From assembly GCF_025457425.1 (NCBI RefSeq), contig NZ_JAMXIA010000001.1, positions 186,001 to 250,000 on the forward strand: 64,000 nt of DNA, written 5' to 3'. Position 1 is the stretch's first letter. Every line of letters starts with the position of its first letter. The translations under genes were made by a program, and so were the position numbers. Under the pieces are notes generated by a model, which did not search any database, was not told the DNA's origin, and saw only the letters and a list, made by a program, of their open reading frames with translations. Below, piece after piece: positions 1-7,634 of the stretch. This DNA comes from Chryseobacterium foetidum (GTDB lineage Bacteria; Bacteroidota; Bacteroidia; Flavobacteriales; Weeksellaceae).

Positions 1-2
1 AA

Positions 3-389
3 GCAAGACACGCAAAAGCTTACAAGCATTTTGTTGCAAAAATATTAGAATTGGATCCTTCGGAAATGATTTTGGCATTTGAAGACATGATGCGTAAGAA
101 AATCGTGATGCCGGCTCACATGATGAGACAGTCTGGTCAGGCAGCGGGTGAACTTTGGGGACATTTCTCAGATGCGGCACAAAGATGTATGGTGTATACA
201 GGTCAGGATTATATCAATATTATGAAAGATCTTTTGGATGAATGGAAAATTGAACACATCACAGGTCTTACAGAAAAGGCAGAAAAAGCTCAGGAGTATT
301 TAATGAAACTTCCGTCAAGACTTCAGAAGATTACGGATAGAATTTCAACTCCGGATCTACAGTTTGAATTTAACTGGGTGAAAAAATAG
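3..389 (+). CDS. acyl-ACP desaturase, 3' end (5' truncated by window edge)
   Basis: C-terminal part of a soluble ferritin-like di-iron desaturase that introduces a double bond into acyl-ACP. The frame is open from base 3 with no start needed; it reads ARHAKAYKHF at once, which fits the second E-x-x-H iron-binding helix of this family, its Glu lying just outside the window. The rest (MILAFEDMMRKKIVMPAHMM onward) matches the usual C-terminal region of plant-type and bacterial acyl-ACP desaturases, and the stop is followed by a hairpin terminator. The apparent internal start at base 51 is a TTG codon inside the gene and should not be used. The catalytic first helix pair is not visible, so activity cannot be judged. 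Confidence 0.85.
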   Translation, partial: ARHAKAYKHFVAKILELDPSEMILAFEDMMRKKIVMPAHMMRQSGQAAGELWGHFSDAAQRCMVYTGQDYINIMKDLLDEWKIEHITGLTEKAEKAQEYLMKLPSRLQKITDRISTPDLQFEFNWVKK

Positions 390-415
390 ACAATAGTTTA
401 ACAATTTTTATAAAC

Positions 416-450
416 AGAGAGTGCCGCAGCGATGTAGCACTCTTTTATTT
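416..450 (+). terminator. intrinsic terminator after the desaturase
   Basis: Stem AGAGTGC (418-424) pairs with GCACTCT (437-443), with a 12-nt loop and a T-rich tail. It lies 27 bases after the desaturase stop. Confidence 0.75.
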
Positions 451-457
451 TATTTAG

Positions 458-465
458 TATCTTTG
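458..465 (+). promoter_or_regulatory. flavobacterial -7 element upstream of the HAD gene
   Basis: TATCTTTG matches the Bacteroidota -7 consensus TAnnTTTG and lies 23 bases before the ATG at 489. No convincing -33 element is seen because the preceding terminator occupies that position. Confidence 0.5.
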
Positions 466-488
466 CCGAGCTAAATCATACATAAAAG

Positions 489-917
489 ATGAATAATAAA
501 AAAATAGCAGTAGATTTTGACGGAACAGTAGTGGAAGATGCCTATCCATCGGTAGGTAAAGCAAAAATTTTTGCTTTTGAAACCTTAAAAAAACTTCAAT
601 CTGAAGGTTACAGACTGATTCTCTGGACATACCGACATGGTCAGGCTTTGGAAGACGCCATCGAATTCTGCAGAAAAAACGGCGTTGAATTTTACGCCGT
701 GAACTCAAGTTTTGAAGGTGAAGTTTTTGATTCTGCCACACAATCCAGAAAAATTGATGCCGACTGGTTTATAGACGACCGAAACATCGGTGGTTTCCCA
801 GGTTGGGGAGAAATCTACAACATCATCACAGAAAGAATAGAATTCCGCGTGGAAGGAGGCGAAGTTTTAGCATATTCGAAACTGAAAAGAGAAAAAAAGA
901 AAGGCTTGTTTTGGTAA
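489..917 (+). CDS. HAD-superfamily hydrolase, BT0820 type
   Basis: A 142-residue small haloacid dehalogenase-fold protein. The N-terminal motif I reads IAVDFDGTVVED, with the nucleophile and acid/base Asp pair of HAD phosphohydrolases. LILWTYRHG carries the motif II Thr, and IDADWFIDDRN carries the motif IV acidic residues. There is no large cap domain, as in the BT0820-like group of Bacteroidota. The substrate is unknown. The stop codon directly abuts the left inverted repeat of the following four-helix-bundle cassette, so that cassette may have replaced the original 3' flank. Confidence 0.85.
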   Translation: MNNKKIAVDFDGTVVEDAYPSVGKAKIFAFETLKKLQSEGYRLILWTYRHGQALEDAIEFCRKNGVEFYAVNSSFEGEVFDSATQSRKIDADWFIDDRNIGGFPGWGEIYNIITERIEFRVEGGEVLAYSKLKREKKKGLFW

Positions 918-950
918 AGAAACAAGATAAAAGTAAAAAGACACAAAACT
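917..950 (+). repeat. left arm of inverted repeat around the four-helix-bundle ORF
   Basis: A purine-rich 34-base arm beginning AAGAAACAAGATAAAAG. It is the imperfect reverse complement of 1358-1390: by eye 28 of 33 aligned positions match, with one gap. It starts within the HAD stop codon and ends 21 bases before the ORF. Confidence 0.7.
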
Positions 951-971
951 GAAATCCTTATCAGTTAGCAG

Positions 972-1337
972 ATGAGAGATAACGATTTACTTGACAGAAC
1001 TTTTAATTTCGGAGTTAATTGTATAAAATTTTTAAGGAATTTGCCTAATTATCCGGAGTACAAAGTTATCAGATCTCAGATATGTAAATCTGCGACTTCA
1101 CTTGGAGCAAATTATGAAGAGTCTCAGGCTGGTTCGTCTTTGAAGGATTTTCGAAACAAAATCAGAATATCATTGAGAGAAACAAGAGAAACAAACTACT
1201 GGTTGAGAATTATAAAATCTTTAAATGATTTTGAGTCTTCTGAACTTGATGCTCTTTTAAAAGAAAGTTTTGAATTAAAGAATATTTTTGGAAGTATTCT
1301 CAATAAAACAAAAGATAAAAAAGATAATAATAATTAA
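972..1337 (+). CDS. four-helix-bundle protein (23S rRNA intervening-sequence / Avd-like family)
   Basis: A 121-residue, highly charged all-helical protein. The segments LDRTFNFGVNCIKFLRNLP, VIRSQICKSATSLGANYEES and FRNKIRISLRETRETNYWL are typical of the family first found in intervening sequences of 23S rRNA genes, which is also related to the Avd accessory proteins of diversity-generating retroelements. The family forms small oligomeric helical bundles and is thought to bind nucleic acid; no enzymatic motif is present. Here the gene is not in an rRNA gene and no reverse transcriptase is nearby. It sits alone between two inverted-repeat arms that together fill the whole gap between the HAD gene and map. 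The cellular role is unknown. Confidence 0.85.
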   Translation: MRDNDLLDRTFNFGVNCIKFLRNLPNYPEYKVIRSQICKSATSLGANYEESQAGSSLKDFRNKIRISLRETRETNYWLRIIKSLNDFESSELDALLKESFELKNIFGSILNKTKDKKDNNN

Positions 1338-1357
1338 AATTGAACATAGAGCTGGAT

Positions 1358-1390
1358 AGTTTGTTTCTTTTTCCTTGTCTCTTGGTTCTT
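1358..1390 (-). repeat. right arm of inverted repeat around the four-helix-bundle ORF
   Basis: A pyrimidine-rich 33-base arm ending TTGTCTCTTGGTTCTT, complementary to 917-950. It starts 21 bases after the ORF stop, the same distance as the left arm has to the ORF start, and ends 8 bases before the map start codon. Confidence 0.7.
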
Positions 1391-1398
1391 AATAAAGA

Positions 1399-2208
1399 AT
1401 GATTCATTTAAAAAATATAGACGAGCTTCGTCTGATGAAAGAAAGCGCAAGACTGGTTTCCAGAACTTTGGGAATGATTGCTAAAGAAATCAAACCGGGA
1501 ATTACTACGCTTCATTTAGATAAATTGGCTCACGATTTCATCAAAGATCACGGTGCTGAGCCTGCGTTTTTAGGATACGGAGGTTTCCCTTATTCACTTT
1601 GTATCTCGCCTAATGATCAGGTGGTACACGGTTTTCCAAGCAAGGAAGAAATCAAAGAGGGCGATGTACTTTCTGTAGATTGTGGTGCTATTCTTAATGG
1701 TTTTGTAGGTGATCATGCTTACACTTTCGAAATTGGAGAAGTTTCTTCTGAAACTAAAAAACTACTGAAAGTTGCCAAAGAATCTTTGTATAAAGGAATT
1801 GAGCAATGTGTAAGAGGAAAAAGAATCGGTGATATTTCCTTTGCCATTCAGAAACACTGTGAAAATCAAGGTTACGGAGTGGTAAAAGAATTGGTGGGTC
1901 ACGGAGTCGGAAGGAAGATGCACGAAGATCCACAGGTTCCCAATTACGGAAGACAGGGAAGTGGTAAAGTCATTAAAGATGGTTTAACAATCGCTATTGA
2001 GCCGATGATTAACCTGGGAACTGAAAAAGTGAAATTCCACAGCGATGGATGGACGGTGACGACCCTTGACAACAAACCTTCTGCGCATTTTGAGCACGAT
2101 GTAGCTGTGATTAATGGCAAACCTGTACTTTTATCGACTTTCGATTATATTTATGAAGCGTTGGGAATTGTAAGTGATGAGGAGAAAGCTTTTCAATTGG
2201 ATTTTTAA
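1399..2208 (+). CDS. map: type I methionine aminopeptidase
   Basis: Cytosolic metalloprotease that removes the initiator methionine from new proteins. At 269 residues it has the usual length for a type I enzyme without N-terminal extension. The pita-bread fold metal ligands are visible: the two Asp in VLSVDCGAI and FVGDHAY, His in VGHGVGRKMHEDP, and Glu in IAIEPMI and HFEHDVAV. The ATG at 1399 gives a full-length N-terminus (MIHLKNIDELRLMKESA) and is only 8 bases from the preceding repeat arm, so its promoter or ribosome-binding region must lie inside that repeat. It is not in the ribosomal-protein operon, as it often is elsewhere. Confidence 0.95.
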   Translation: MIHLKNIDELRLMKESARLVSRTLGMIAKEIKPGITTLHLDKLAHDFIKDHGAEPAFLGYGGFPYSLCISPNDQVVHGFPSKEEIKEGDVLSVDCGAILNGFVGDHAYTFEIGEVSSETKKLLKVAKESLYKGIEQCVRGKRIGDISFAIQKHCENQGYGVVKELVGHGVGRKMHEDPQVPNYGRQGSGKVIKDGLTIAIEPMINLGTEKVKFHSDGWTVTTLDNKPSAHFEHDVAVINGKPVLLSTFDYIYEALGIVSDEEKAFQLDF

Positions 2209-2268
2209 TTTTCTTTTAAACTTTCTACCAATATTCTGCTGCTCAGCAGCTTTCTACAAACATAAACA

Positions 2269-3036
2269 GTGAAAAAACTAACCAAGCTTTTACTCAATAA
2301 AATCCCTCGTCCAATGCTTATTCAGATGAGCGTTTGGGCTCGCCCGCTGATTTATCAGTTCTTTAAAGGCGACAAATTTTTTGATCCTATCGATGGGAAA
2401 TCTTACCGGAAATTTCTTCCTTACGGATATGGAACGCAGCGTGAAAATGCTTTGTCTCCGGGAACTTTAAGTTTGGAAAGACACCGCCAAATGTTTCTCT
2501 ATCTTCAGAATGAAACCGAATTTTTCACAAGACACTATAAAGTTCTTCACATCGCTCCCGAACAGGAATTCTTGAGAAAATTTAAAAAGATGAAAAATCT
2601 GGATTATATTTCTGCTGACCTTTTTTCGCCAATCGTGGATGTGAAAGCTGATATTCTTGATCTTCCTTTTGCGGATGAAAGTTTTGATATTATTTTCTGC
2701 AATCACGTTTTGGAACACATTCAGGATGATGCCAAGGCGATGAGCGAATTGTACCGTGTGATGAGACCAGGAGGTTGGGGAATTTTGCAGGTTCCTATGA
2801 AGAATTCTCTTGAGAAAACTTACGAAGATTTTACGATAACAGATCCAAAGGAAAGACAGAAACATTTCGGGCAATACGATCACGTCCGATGGTACGGAAT
2901 GGATTATTTTGACCGCTTAAAAAAGGCAGGTTTCGAAGTGGAAGCTAATTTTTATTCTCAGGAATTTTCCGATGATGAAATAAAAAAATACGGATTGCGG
3001 AAAAATGAAATTTTACCGATTGTATTAAAAAAATAA
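2269..3036 (+). CDS. class I SAM-dependent methyltransferase
   Basis: A 255-residue predicted cytosolic methyltransferase of the Methyltransf_11 type. KVLHIAPEQEFLRKF stands for the glycine-rich SAM motif I region. LDYISADLF is the post-I acidic strand, ADILDLPFADESFDIIFCNHVLEHIQDD is motif II plus the usual VLEH signature, and MRPGGWGILQVP is motif III. Substrate unknown. The start chosen is GTG, because no ATG lies in frame upstream and the MKKLTKLLLNKIPRPM start is plausible. An intrinsic terminator follows directly. Confidence 0.85.
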   Translation: MKKLTKLLLNKIPRPMLIQMSVWARPLIYQFFKGDKFFDPIDGKSYRKFLPYGYGTQRENALSPGTLSLERHRQMFLYLQNETEFFTRHYKVLHIAPEQEFLRKFKKMKNLDYISADLFSPIVDVKADILDLPFADESFDIIFCNHVLEHIQDDAKAMSELYRVMRPGGWGILQVPMKNSLEKTYEDFTITDPKERQKHFGQYDHVRWYGMDYFDRLKKAGFEVEANFYSQEFSDDEIKKYGLRKNEILPIVLKK

Positions 3037-3037
3037 A

Positions 3038-3070
3038 CAAAAACGGCTTTAGATTCTGAGGCCGTTTTTA
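3038..3070 (+). terminator. intrinsic terminator after the methyltransferase
   Basis: AAAACGGC pairs with GCCGTTTT across a loop of about 14 bases, followed by TTA. It starts 2 bases after the stop codon. Confidence 0.85.
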
Positions 3071-3161
3071 TCTTAAGTACAAATCTGGTAATTGTTGTTA
3101 TTGTTTCATTAAGACTTACACAGTTATTTACACTTCGTATAATTCGGCTAAATTCGGGTCA

Positions 3162-3488
3162 TTAGTGACTGACAGCCTTCAATCCAATCACAGAGCCAAT
3201 TAATGTACAGATAAAAAATATTCTCCAGAAAGTTGCGGGATCTTTGAAAACCAAAATTCCAACCAAAGCAGTTCCCACAGCCCCGATTCCGGTCCACACG
3301 GCATAAGCTGTTCCAATGGGAAGAGTTTCTGTAGCTTTGATCAAAAGAAGCATCGAGATCGTAAGGCAAGCTAAAAATCCTCCAAACCACCAGTACATTT
3401 CGTTGCCTGAAGTTTCCTTTACTTTCCCGAGACATGAAGCAAACGCAACCTCAAATAATCCAGCAATGATTAAAATAATCCAGTTCAT
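3162..3488 (-). CDS. sugE: small multidrug resistance (SMR) transporter, SugE/Gdx type
   Basis: A 108-residue four-helix inner-membrane protein that works as a dual-topology dimer. The first helix has AGLFEVAFASCLGKV with the essential Glu at about position 13, and the third has AYAVWTGIGAVGTALVG, typical of SMR proteins. The SugE/Gdx subgroup exports guanidinium and some quaternary ammonium ions; the sequence resembles this subgroup more than EmrE, but EmrE-like drug export cannot be excluded. It lies downstream of a Crp/Fnr regulator on the same strand, separated by 191 bases containing a perfect 15-bp inverted repeat. No guanidine riboswitch is recognisable. Confidence 0.8.
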   Translation of the reverse strand: MNWIILIIAGLFEVAFASCLGKVKETSGNEMYWWFGGFLACLTISMLLLIKATETLPIGTAYAVWTGIGAVGTALVGILVFKDPATFWRIFFICTLIGSVIGLKAVSH

Positions 3489-3601
3489 TTTTAAACAAAT
3501 TTATCCCGCAAAATTGAGGTTTTAAAATCATTAAAAATTTTACAATTGTTAAAAAATGTGATCATTAGTAATAAATTTCATTTTGATAATTACAAAAGAA
3601 C

Positions 3602-3664
3602 TCACGCAGATTTTGCTGATTAAATGGATTTTTTTTATCTGCATAATTTGCAAAATCTGCGTGA
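3602..3664. repeat. perfect 15-bp inverted repeat between crp-like gene and sugE
   Basis: TCACGCAGATTTTGC (3602-3616) and its exact complement (3650-3664) enclose 33 AT-rich bases that contain another ATCTGC word. It starts 15 bases past the regulator stop on the minus strand. It could end that transcript, be an operator, or be a dispersed palindromic element. Confidence 0.75.
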
Positions 3665-3679
3665 TAATAATTTAAGATG

Positions 3680-4243
3680 CTATTTTATCTCCGCCCGAAT
3701 CCTGCTCAGACTCACCTGCGACATTCCCAAATAAGAAGCAATATGACCAAGCTGAACTCTTTGTAGCAAATATGGTTTTCCTTTCAACAAATCTTTATAC
3801 CGCTCCAAAGCTGTTTTGTATTGCCTTGAAATAATCAGTTCTTCGGTTTTTATAAGTTCGCGTTCTGCAAATTTTCTTCCCCAGTTGGCAATGTGAATGT
3901 CTTCATTAAATAAAGCTTTTAATTTTGAAGTTTCAAGCTGATACAGTTCGCAATCTTCAAGCAATTCAATGCTTTCGTAACCAGGCTTTCCCTCCACATA
4001 ACTTTTCATGGAAACCACAGGTTCGCCTTCAGTTCCAAACCAAAATGTAATATCATTATTTTCTGATGAAGCGTAAGCACGGGCAATTCCCTTTTTTAAA
4101 AAATAAATGTAGGGAACAACTTTACCGGCTTTCATTAAACAGAAACCTTTAGTATAACTTACTTCCGTAATATTCTGTATCAAATTTTCTTTTGAATTTT
4201 CAGGAAGCGGGTAGATTTTATCAATTATATTTTCTATGGTCAT
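3680..4243 (-). CDS. Crp/Fnr family transcriptional regulator
   Basis: A 187-residue protein with an N-terminal cyclic-nucleotide-binding-like beta roll (about 20-120; KAGKVVPYIYFLKKGIARAY, and FGTEGEPVVSMKSYVEG) and a C-terminal winged helix (about 150-187) whose recognition helix reads IASYLGMSQVSLSRIRAEI. The phosphate-binding RXS signature of true cAMP receptors is not evident, which is common in Bacteroidota members; the ligand is unknown. The next gene on this strand is sugE, a possible target. The start codon abuts a run of degenerate GGTTCGGG words upstream. Confidence 0.9.
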   Translation of the reverse strand: MTIENIIDKIYPLPENSKENLIQNITEVSYTKGFCLMKAGKVVPYIYFLKKGIARAYASSENNDITFWFGTEGEPVVSMKSYVEGKPGYESIELLEDCELYQLETSKLKALFNEDIHIANWGRKFAERELIKTEELIISRQYKTALERYKDLLKGKPYLLQRVQLGHIASYLGMSQVSLSRIRAEIK

Positions 4244-4548
4244 TGGGTTCGGGTTACGCGTTACGTGGTTCGGGATGCGAGATTCGGGTTTGGAGTTTTA
4301 TTATGCGTTTCCCATCGGGGTTTCGATATGTATTCTAATTCAGTATTTTTTTTCATCTTAAAATGTAAATCTGAAAATCATCCCGCACTTGACAACGCGC
4401 ATTTTTATCTCGTACCTCGAATTCCGCACCCCGCAACTCTCCCCAAAATTAATCATTTTTAAACATCTAAAATGAATATTCACCCAAAGACCAATTTTGT
4501 TTTTACTAACTTTGCAAATCGTAATAAAATGCGAATTAAATTTTTTAT
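4244..4548. other. intergenic block of degenerate GGGTTCGGG-like words with complementary halves
   Basis: This 305-base gap between the crp-like gene and era holds no convincing gene. Its left part (4245-4295) is made of words such as GGGTTCGGGTTACGCG and GGTTCGGGATGCGAG. Its right part (4408-4444) is made of roughly complementary words such as CTCGTACCTCGAATTCCGC. About 110 bases of unremarkable AT-rich sequence lie between. The era promoter lies at the right edge. Confidence 0.6.
4507..4514 (+). promoter_or_regulatory. -7 element of era
   Basis: TAACTTTG fits TAnnTTTG exactly and lies 34 bases before the era ATG. No clear TTTG -33 element at the proper spacing. Confidence 0.5.
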
Positions 4549-5424
4549 ATGCACAAAGCAGGATTTGTAAATATTGTTGGAAAGCCAAATGCCGGAAAAT
4601 CTACCCTTTTGAATCAACTGATGGGAGAGAAGCTGGCAATTGTAACGCAAAAGGCTCAGACAACCAGACACAGAATTTTTGGAATTTATAATGAAGAAGA
4701 CCTACAGATTGTATTTTCTGATACTCCCGGAGTCTTGGATCCAAAATACGGTTTGCAGGAAAAAATGATGGATTTTGTGAAAGATTCTCTGCAGGATGCA
4801 GACGTTTTTCTTTTCATAGTTGACGTTACCGATAAATCTGAACAGTCAGAATTTTTAATTGATAAACTAAATAAAATCCCTGTTCCGGTTCTGTTATTAT
4901 TGAATAAAATCGACCAGACCAATCAGGAAGGTTTGGAAAAGATAGCGACCGAATGGCACGAGAGAATTCCTAAAGCTGAAATTCTTCCTATTTCTGCACT
5001 GAATGCTTTCAATATTGACGTTATTTTACCAAAATTAAAATCAATGTTGCCCGAAAGTCCGGCGTACTACGACAAAGATATGTACACCGACAAGCCTGAG
5101 CGTTTCTTCGTCAATGAAGCCATCAGAGAGAAAATTCTTTTGAATTATGATAAAGAAATTCCATATTCTGTGGAAGTTGTTACAGAAATGTTCAAGGAAA
5201 AAGAGGGAATTATCTTCATCGATTCTATCATTTACGTTGAAAGAGACACTCAGAAGGGAATTATTATCGGTCACAAAGGCGAGGCGATAAAAAAAGTTGG
5301 AACTGAAGCCAGAATTGATTTGGAAAAGTTCTTCTCAAAAAAAATTCACTTAAATCTTTTTGTAAAAGTGAAAAAAGACTGGCGGAAAAACGACAGAGAT
5401 TTGAAGAATTTTGGTTACAGATAG
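4549..5424 (+). CDS. era: GTPase Era
   Basis: Essential ribosome-assembly GTPase that binds the 3' end of 16S rRNA. The 291-residue length is standard. The G1 P-loop GKPNAGKSTLLN is at about residues 10-21, G3 is DTPGV, G4 is NKID, and G5 is ISAL. The C-terminal KH domain carries GIIIGHKGEAIKKVGTEAR (about 235-255). The start ATG lies downstream of a good -7 box and gives the canonical MHKAGFVNIVGKPN N-terminus. It is monocistronic here. Confidence 0.97.
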   Translation: MHKAGFVNIVGKPNAGKSTLLNQLMGEKLAIVTQKAQTTRHRIFGIYNEEDLQIVFSDTPGVLDPKYGLQEKMMDFVKDSLQDADVFLFIVDVTDKSEQSEFLIDKLNKIPVPVLLLLNKIDQTNQEGLEKIATEWHERIPKAEILPISALNAFNIDVILPKLKSMLPESPAYYDKDMYTDKPERFFVNEAIREKILLNYDKEIPYSVEVVTEMFKEKEGIIFIDSIIYVERDTQKGIIIGHKGEAIKKVGTEARIDLEKFFSKKIHLNLFVKVKKDWRKNDRDLKNFGYR

Positions 5425-5492
5425 ACTAAAAAGTCTACAACGGTCGTTGTAATAGAACAATATTTGCTATCTTTAAACTAAATATTCAGTTG

Positions 5493-5921
5493 ATGAGCTA
5501 TCAGAATTTAAAAACTAATCCACTTATTTTGGATATTGTGCTTGTCGTCGTGAGATTATTCATAGGATTTGCAATGATCTCGCACGGTTTTCCGAAACTT
5601 CAGACATTGATTGACGGAGGTGATATCAAGTTCTACGATTTTTTAGGATTAGGTCCGAAAATCTCACTTGGATTAACTGTTTTTGCTGAATTTGTCTGTT
5701 CAATATTTATCATCCTCGGATTGTTCACAAGAATTGCTGCTGGTTTTCTGATTTTCACAATGGCAGTTGCAGCTTTTGCAGTACATGGCTCAGATCCTTT
5801 CGATAAAAGGGAAATGAGTTTACTTTATCTCTCAATCTACGCAATAAGTATCACGCTTGGTGCCGGAAGATTTTCAGTCGACGGCATGATTGAAAAACGC
5901 AGACGGGCTTCAGACTGGTAA
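5493..5921 (+). CDS. DoxX family membrane protein
   Basis: A 142-residue inner-membrane protein with four predicted helices: DIVLVVVRLFIGFAMISHG, ISLGLTVFAEFVCSIFIILG, AAGFLIFTMAVAAFAVHG and LLYLSIYAISITLGAG. The charged SHGFPKL after helix 1 is typical of the DoxX family, whose members accompany redox or sulfur functions but mostly lack a known reaction. The ATG at 5493 is preferred over the TTG just before it. A strong terminator follows. Confidence 0.85.
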   Translation: MSYQNLKTNPLILDIVLVVVRLFIGFAMISHGFPKLQTLIDGGDIKFYDFLGLGPKISLGLTVFAEFVCSIFIILGLFTRIAAGFLIFTMAVAAFAVHGSDPFDKREMSLLYLSIYAISITLGAGRFSVDGMIEKRRRASDW

Positions 5922-5940
5922 AAGATTTTCAAATACATAA

Positions 5941-5975
5941 AAAATCCCGAAACTATACAATTTCGGGATTTCTTA
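5941..5975 (+). terminator. intrinsic terminator after doxX
   Basis: AAATCCCGAAA pairs with TTTCGGGATTT over an 8-base loop and is followed by a T-rich run; 20 bases after the stop. Confidence 0.85.
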
Positions 5976-6017
5976 TTTTATATAATCTGATTTTCCAACA
6001 TTTAAAATTCAAAAAGA

Positions 6018-6048
6018 ATTTCAAATCTCAAACCTCAAATCTCAAATC
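6018..6048. repeat. short run of TCAAATCTCAAA-type words
   Basis: Four to five degenerate heptads of the form CAAATCT / CAAACCT lie immediately before the fsa stop codon (minus-strand gene). The same words recur at 37290-37355. No complementary arm is nearby. Confidence 0.6.
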
Positions 6049-6049
6049 A

Positions 6050-6703
6050 TTAAGCCAGTTTCTGAGAATCTGCAACAAACTGAGCTAAACCGCTGTCTGT
6101 TAATGGATGCTTCAATAAACTCAAGATTGGAGGAAGAGGAGAAGTGATCACATCTGCACCAATTTTAGCACAGTCAATGATGTGCATTGAGTGACGGATA
6201 GAAGCTGCCAAGATTTCAGTTTTGTACCCGTAATTATCAAAAATCAATCTGATTTCCTGTATCAAATGCAAACCGTCTGTTGTAATATCATCCAGTCTTC
6301 CCAAAAACGGAGAAACGTAAGTTGCACCAGCTTTTGCAGCCAAAAGAGCCTGTCCTGGAGAGAAAATTAATGTACAGTTGGTTTTGATCCCTTTATCTGA
6401 AAAATATTTCAAAGCTTTAATACCATCTTTAATCATAGGGATTTTTACCACGATATTCGGGTGGATTGCTGCCAGTTCGTCTCCTTCTTTAATCATTTCT
6501 TCGTAAGTTGTAGAAAGAACTTCCGCAGAAATATCTCCGTCAACGATTTCGCAGATAGCCTTATAGTGATTTTTGATGTCTTCAGCACCACGGATTCCCT
6601 CTTTTGCCATCAAAGACGGATTGGTTGTTACACCATCCAGAATTCCAAGGTCTTTTGCTTCTTTAATTTGCTCTAAATTGGCAGTGTCAATAAAAAATTT
6701 CAT
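6050..6703 (-). CDS. fsa: fructose-6-phosphate aldolase / small transaldolase
   Basis: A 217-residue TIM-barrel class I aldolase of the TalC/MipB/FSA type, which either cleaves fructose 6-phosphate to dihydroxyacetone and glyceraldehyde 3-phosphate or acts as transaldolase. Visible: [29 protein letters not shown], and NIVVKIPM with the Schiff-base Lys at residue 87, then [21 protein letters not shown] and [11 protein letters not shown]. Length and motifs suit the small subfamily rather than the roughly 320-residue TalB. The two activities cannot be told apart by eye. It is convergent with doxX. Confidence 0.9.
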   Translation of the reverse strand: MKFFIDTANLEQIKEAKDLGILDGVTTNPSLMAKEGIRGAEDIKNHYKAICEIVDGDISAEVLSTTYEEMIKEGDELAAIHPNIVVKIPMIKDGIKALKYFSDKGIKTNCTLIFSPGQALLAAKAGATYVSPFLGRLDDITTDGLHLIQEIRLIFDNYGYKTEILAASIRHSMHIIDCAKIGADVITSPLPPILSLLKHPLTDSGLAQFVADSQKLA

Positions 6704-6859
6704 TTCGTTTAAATTGATTTATATTCCACAAAGATAAACATTCCATGGAAATGAATTTTCTAATGCTTTATGAATTCTTTGTTTTAATTATCTTTGTTAA
6801 TTATCAAAAATATTTTACATCACTTTTGCGGTAATCTATATTTTATTTAAATTAAAAAA

Positions 6860-7552
6860 ATGAACATTATACTTGCGTCAACTTCCACACTTTTCGGCGG
6901 AGAATATTTAGAATATTTAAAAGAAGAATTAATTGAATTGTATAAAGGAATAGACGAGATTATCTTTATTCCTTTCGCCAGACCCGGCGGTATTTCACAT
7001 AATGATTACACTGAAAAAGCAAGATCCTTCTTTGAAACCATCAACATAAAAGTGAAAGGCTTACATGAATTTGAAGATAAAAAAGGAGCTTTAAACAACG
7101 CAAAAGGCTATTTCACAGGAGGTGGAAACACTTTTCTTTTGGTTAAAACCTTATATGAAGAAAATCTGATGTCCGTTATAAAGCAAAACATCGAAAGCGG
7201 AAAAGCCTACTTAGGTTGCAGCGCGGGAAGCAATATTGGCGGACAGAATATGAAAACCACCAACGATATGCCGATTGTTTATCCAGCGAGTTTTGATTGC
7301 ATGGGATTGGTTCCGTTTAATATTAATCCACATTATTTAGATCCAAATCCTGAATTAAAACATAACGGAGAAACCAGAGAAACAAGAATTAAAGAATTTT
7401 TAACGCAAAATGACATTAAAGTTGTCGGACTTCGGGAAGGAAACTGGATTAGAAGAATTGGCGATAAAATTACAGTTGAAGGAAGTGAACTTACCAGGAT
7501 TTTTGAAAAGGGAAAAGAGCCGTATGAAATAGAAGCAGGGACCAGTTTGTAA
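6860..7552 (+). CDS. pepE: dipeptidase E (peptidase S51)
   Basis: A 230-residue cytosolic serine peptidase that cleaves dipeptides with N-terminal Asp. The fold is class I glutamine-amidotransferase-like with a Ser nucleophile. YFTGGGNTFLLV and YLGCSAGSNIGG (Ser121 in GCSAGSN) are family signatures, followed by TTNDMPIVYPASFDCMGLVPF and the catalytic His in NPHYLD. Length agrees with E. coli PepE. It stands alone and is preceded by an AT-rich promoter region. Confidence 0.9.
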   Translation: MNIILASTSTLFGGEYLEYLKEELIELYKGIDEIIFIPFARPGGISHNDYTEKARSFFETINIKVKGLHEFEDKKGALNNAKGYFTGGGNTFLLVKTLYEENLMSVIKQNIESGKAYLGCSAGSNIGGQNMKTTNDMPIVYPASFDCMGLVPFNINPHYLDPNPELKHNGETRETRIKEFLTQNDIKVVGLREGNWIRRIGDKITVEGSELTRIFEKGKEPYEIEAGTSL

Positions 7553-7634
7553 TACAGTTTTAAAAAAACACAATATCAAAACTGTCACGCTGATTGAAAC
7601 CGAAGCATTATCCAGTATAATTAAATATCATTAA

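Noticed and set aside
454..741. Minus-strand frame opposite the HAD gene
   Set aside because: Antisense shadow of a clear HAD-family gene, with unlikely composition.
972..1337. Diversity-generating retroelement (Avd-like protein)
   Set aside because: No reverse transcriptase, template repeat or variable protein lies nearby.
3489..3679. Guanidine riboswitch before sugE
   Set aside because: No recognisable conserved core; the only structure is the perfect inverted repeat.
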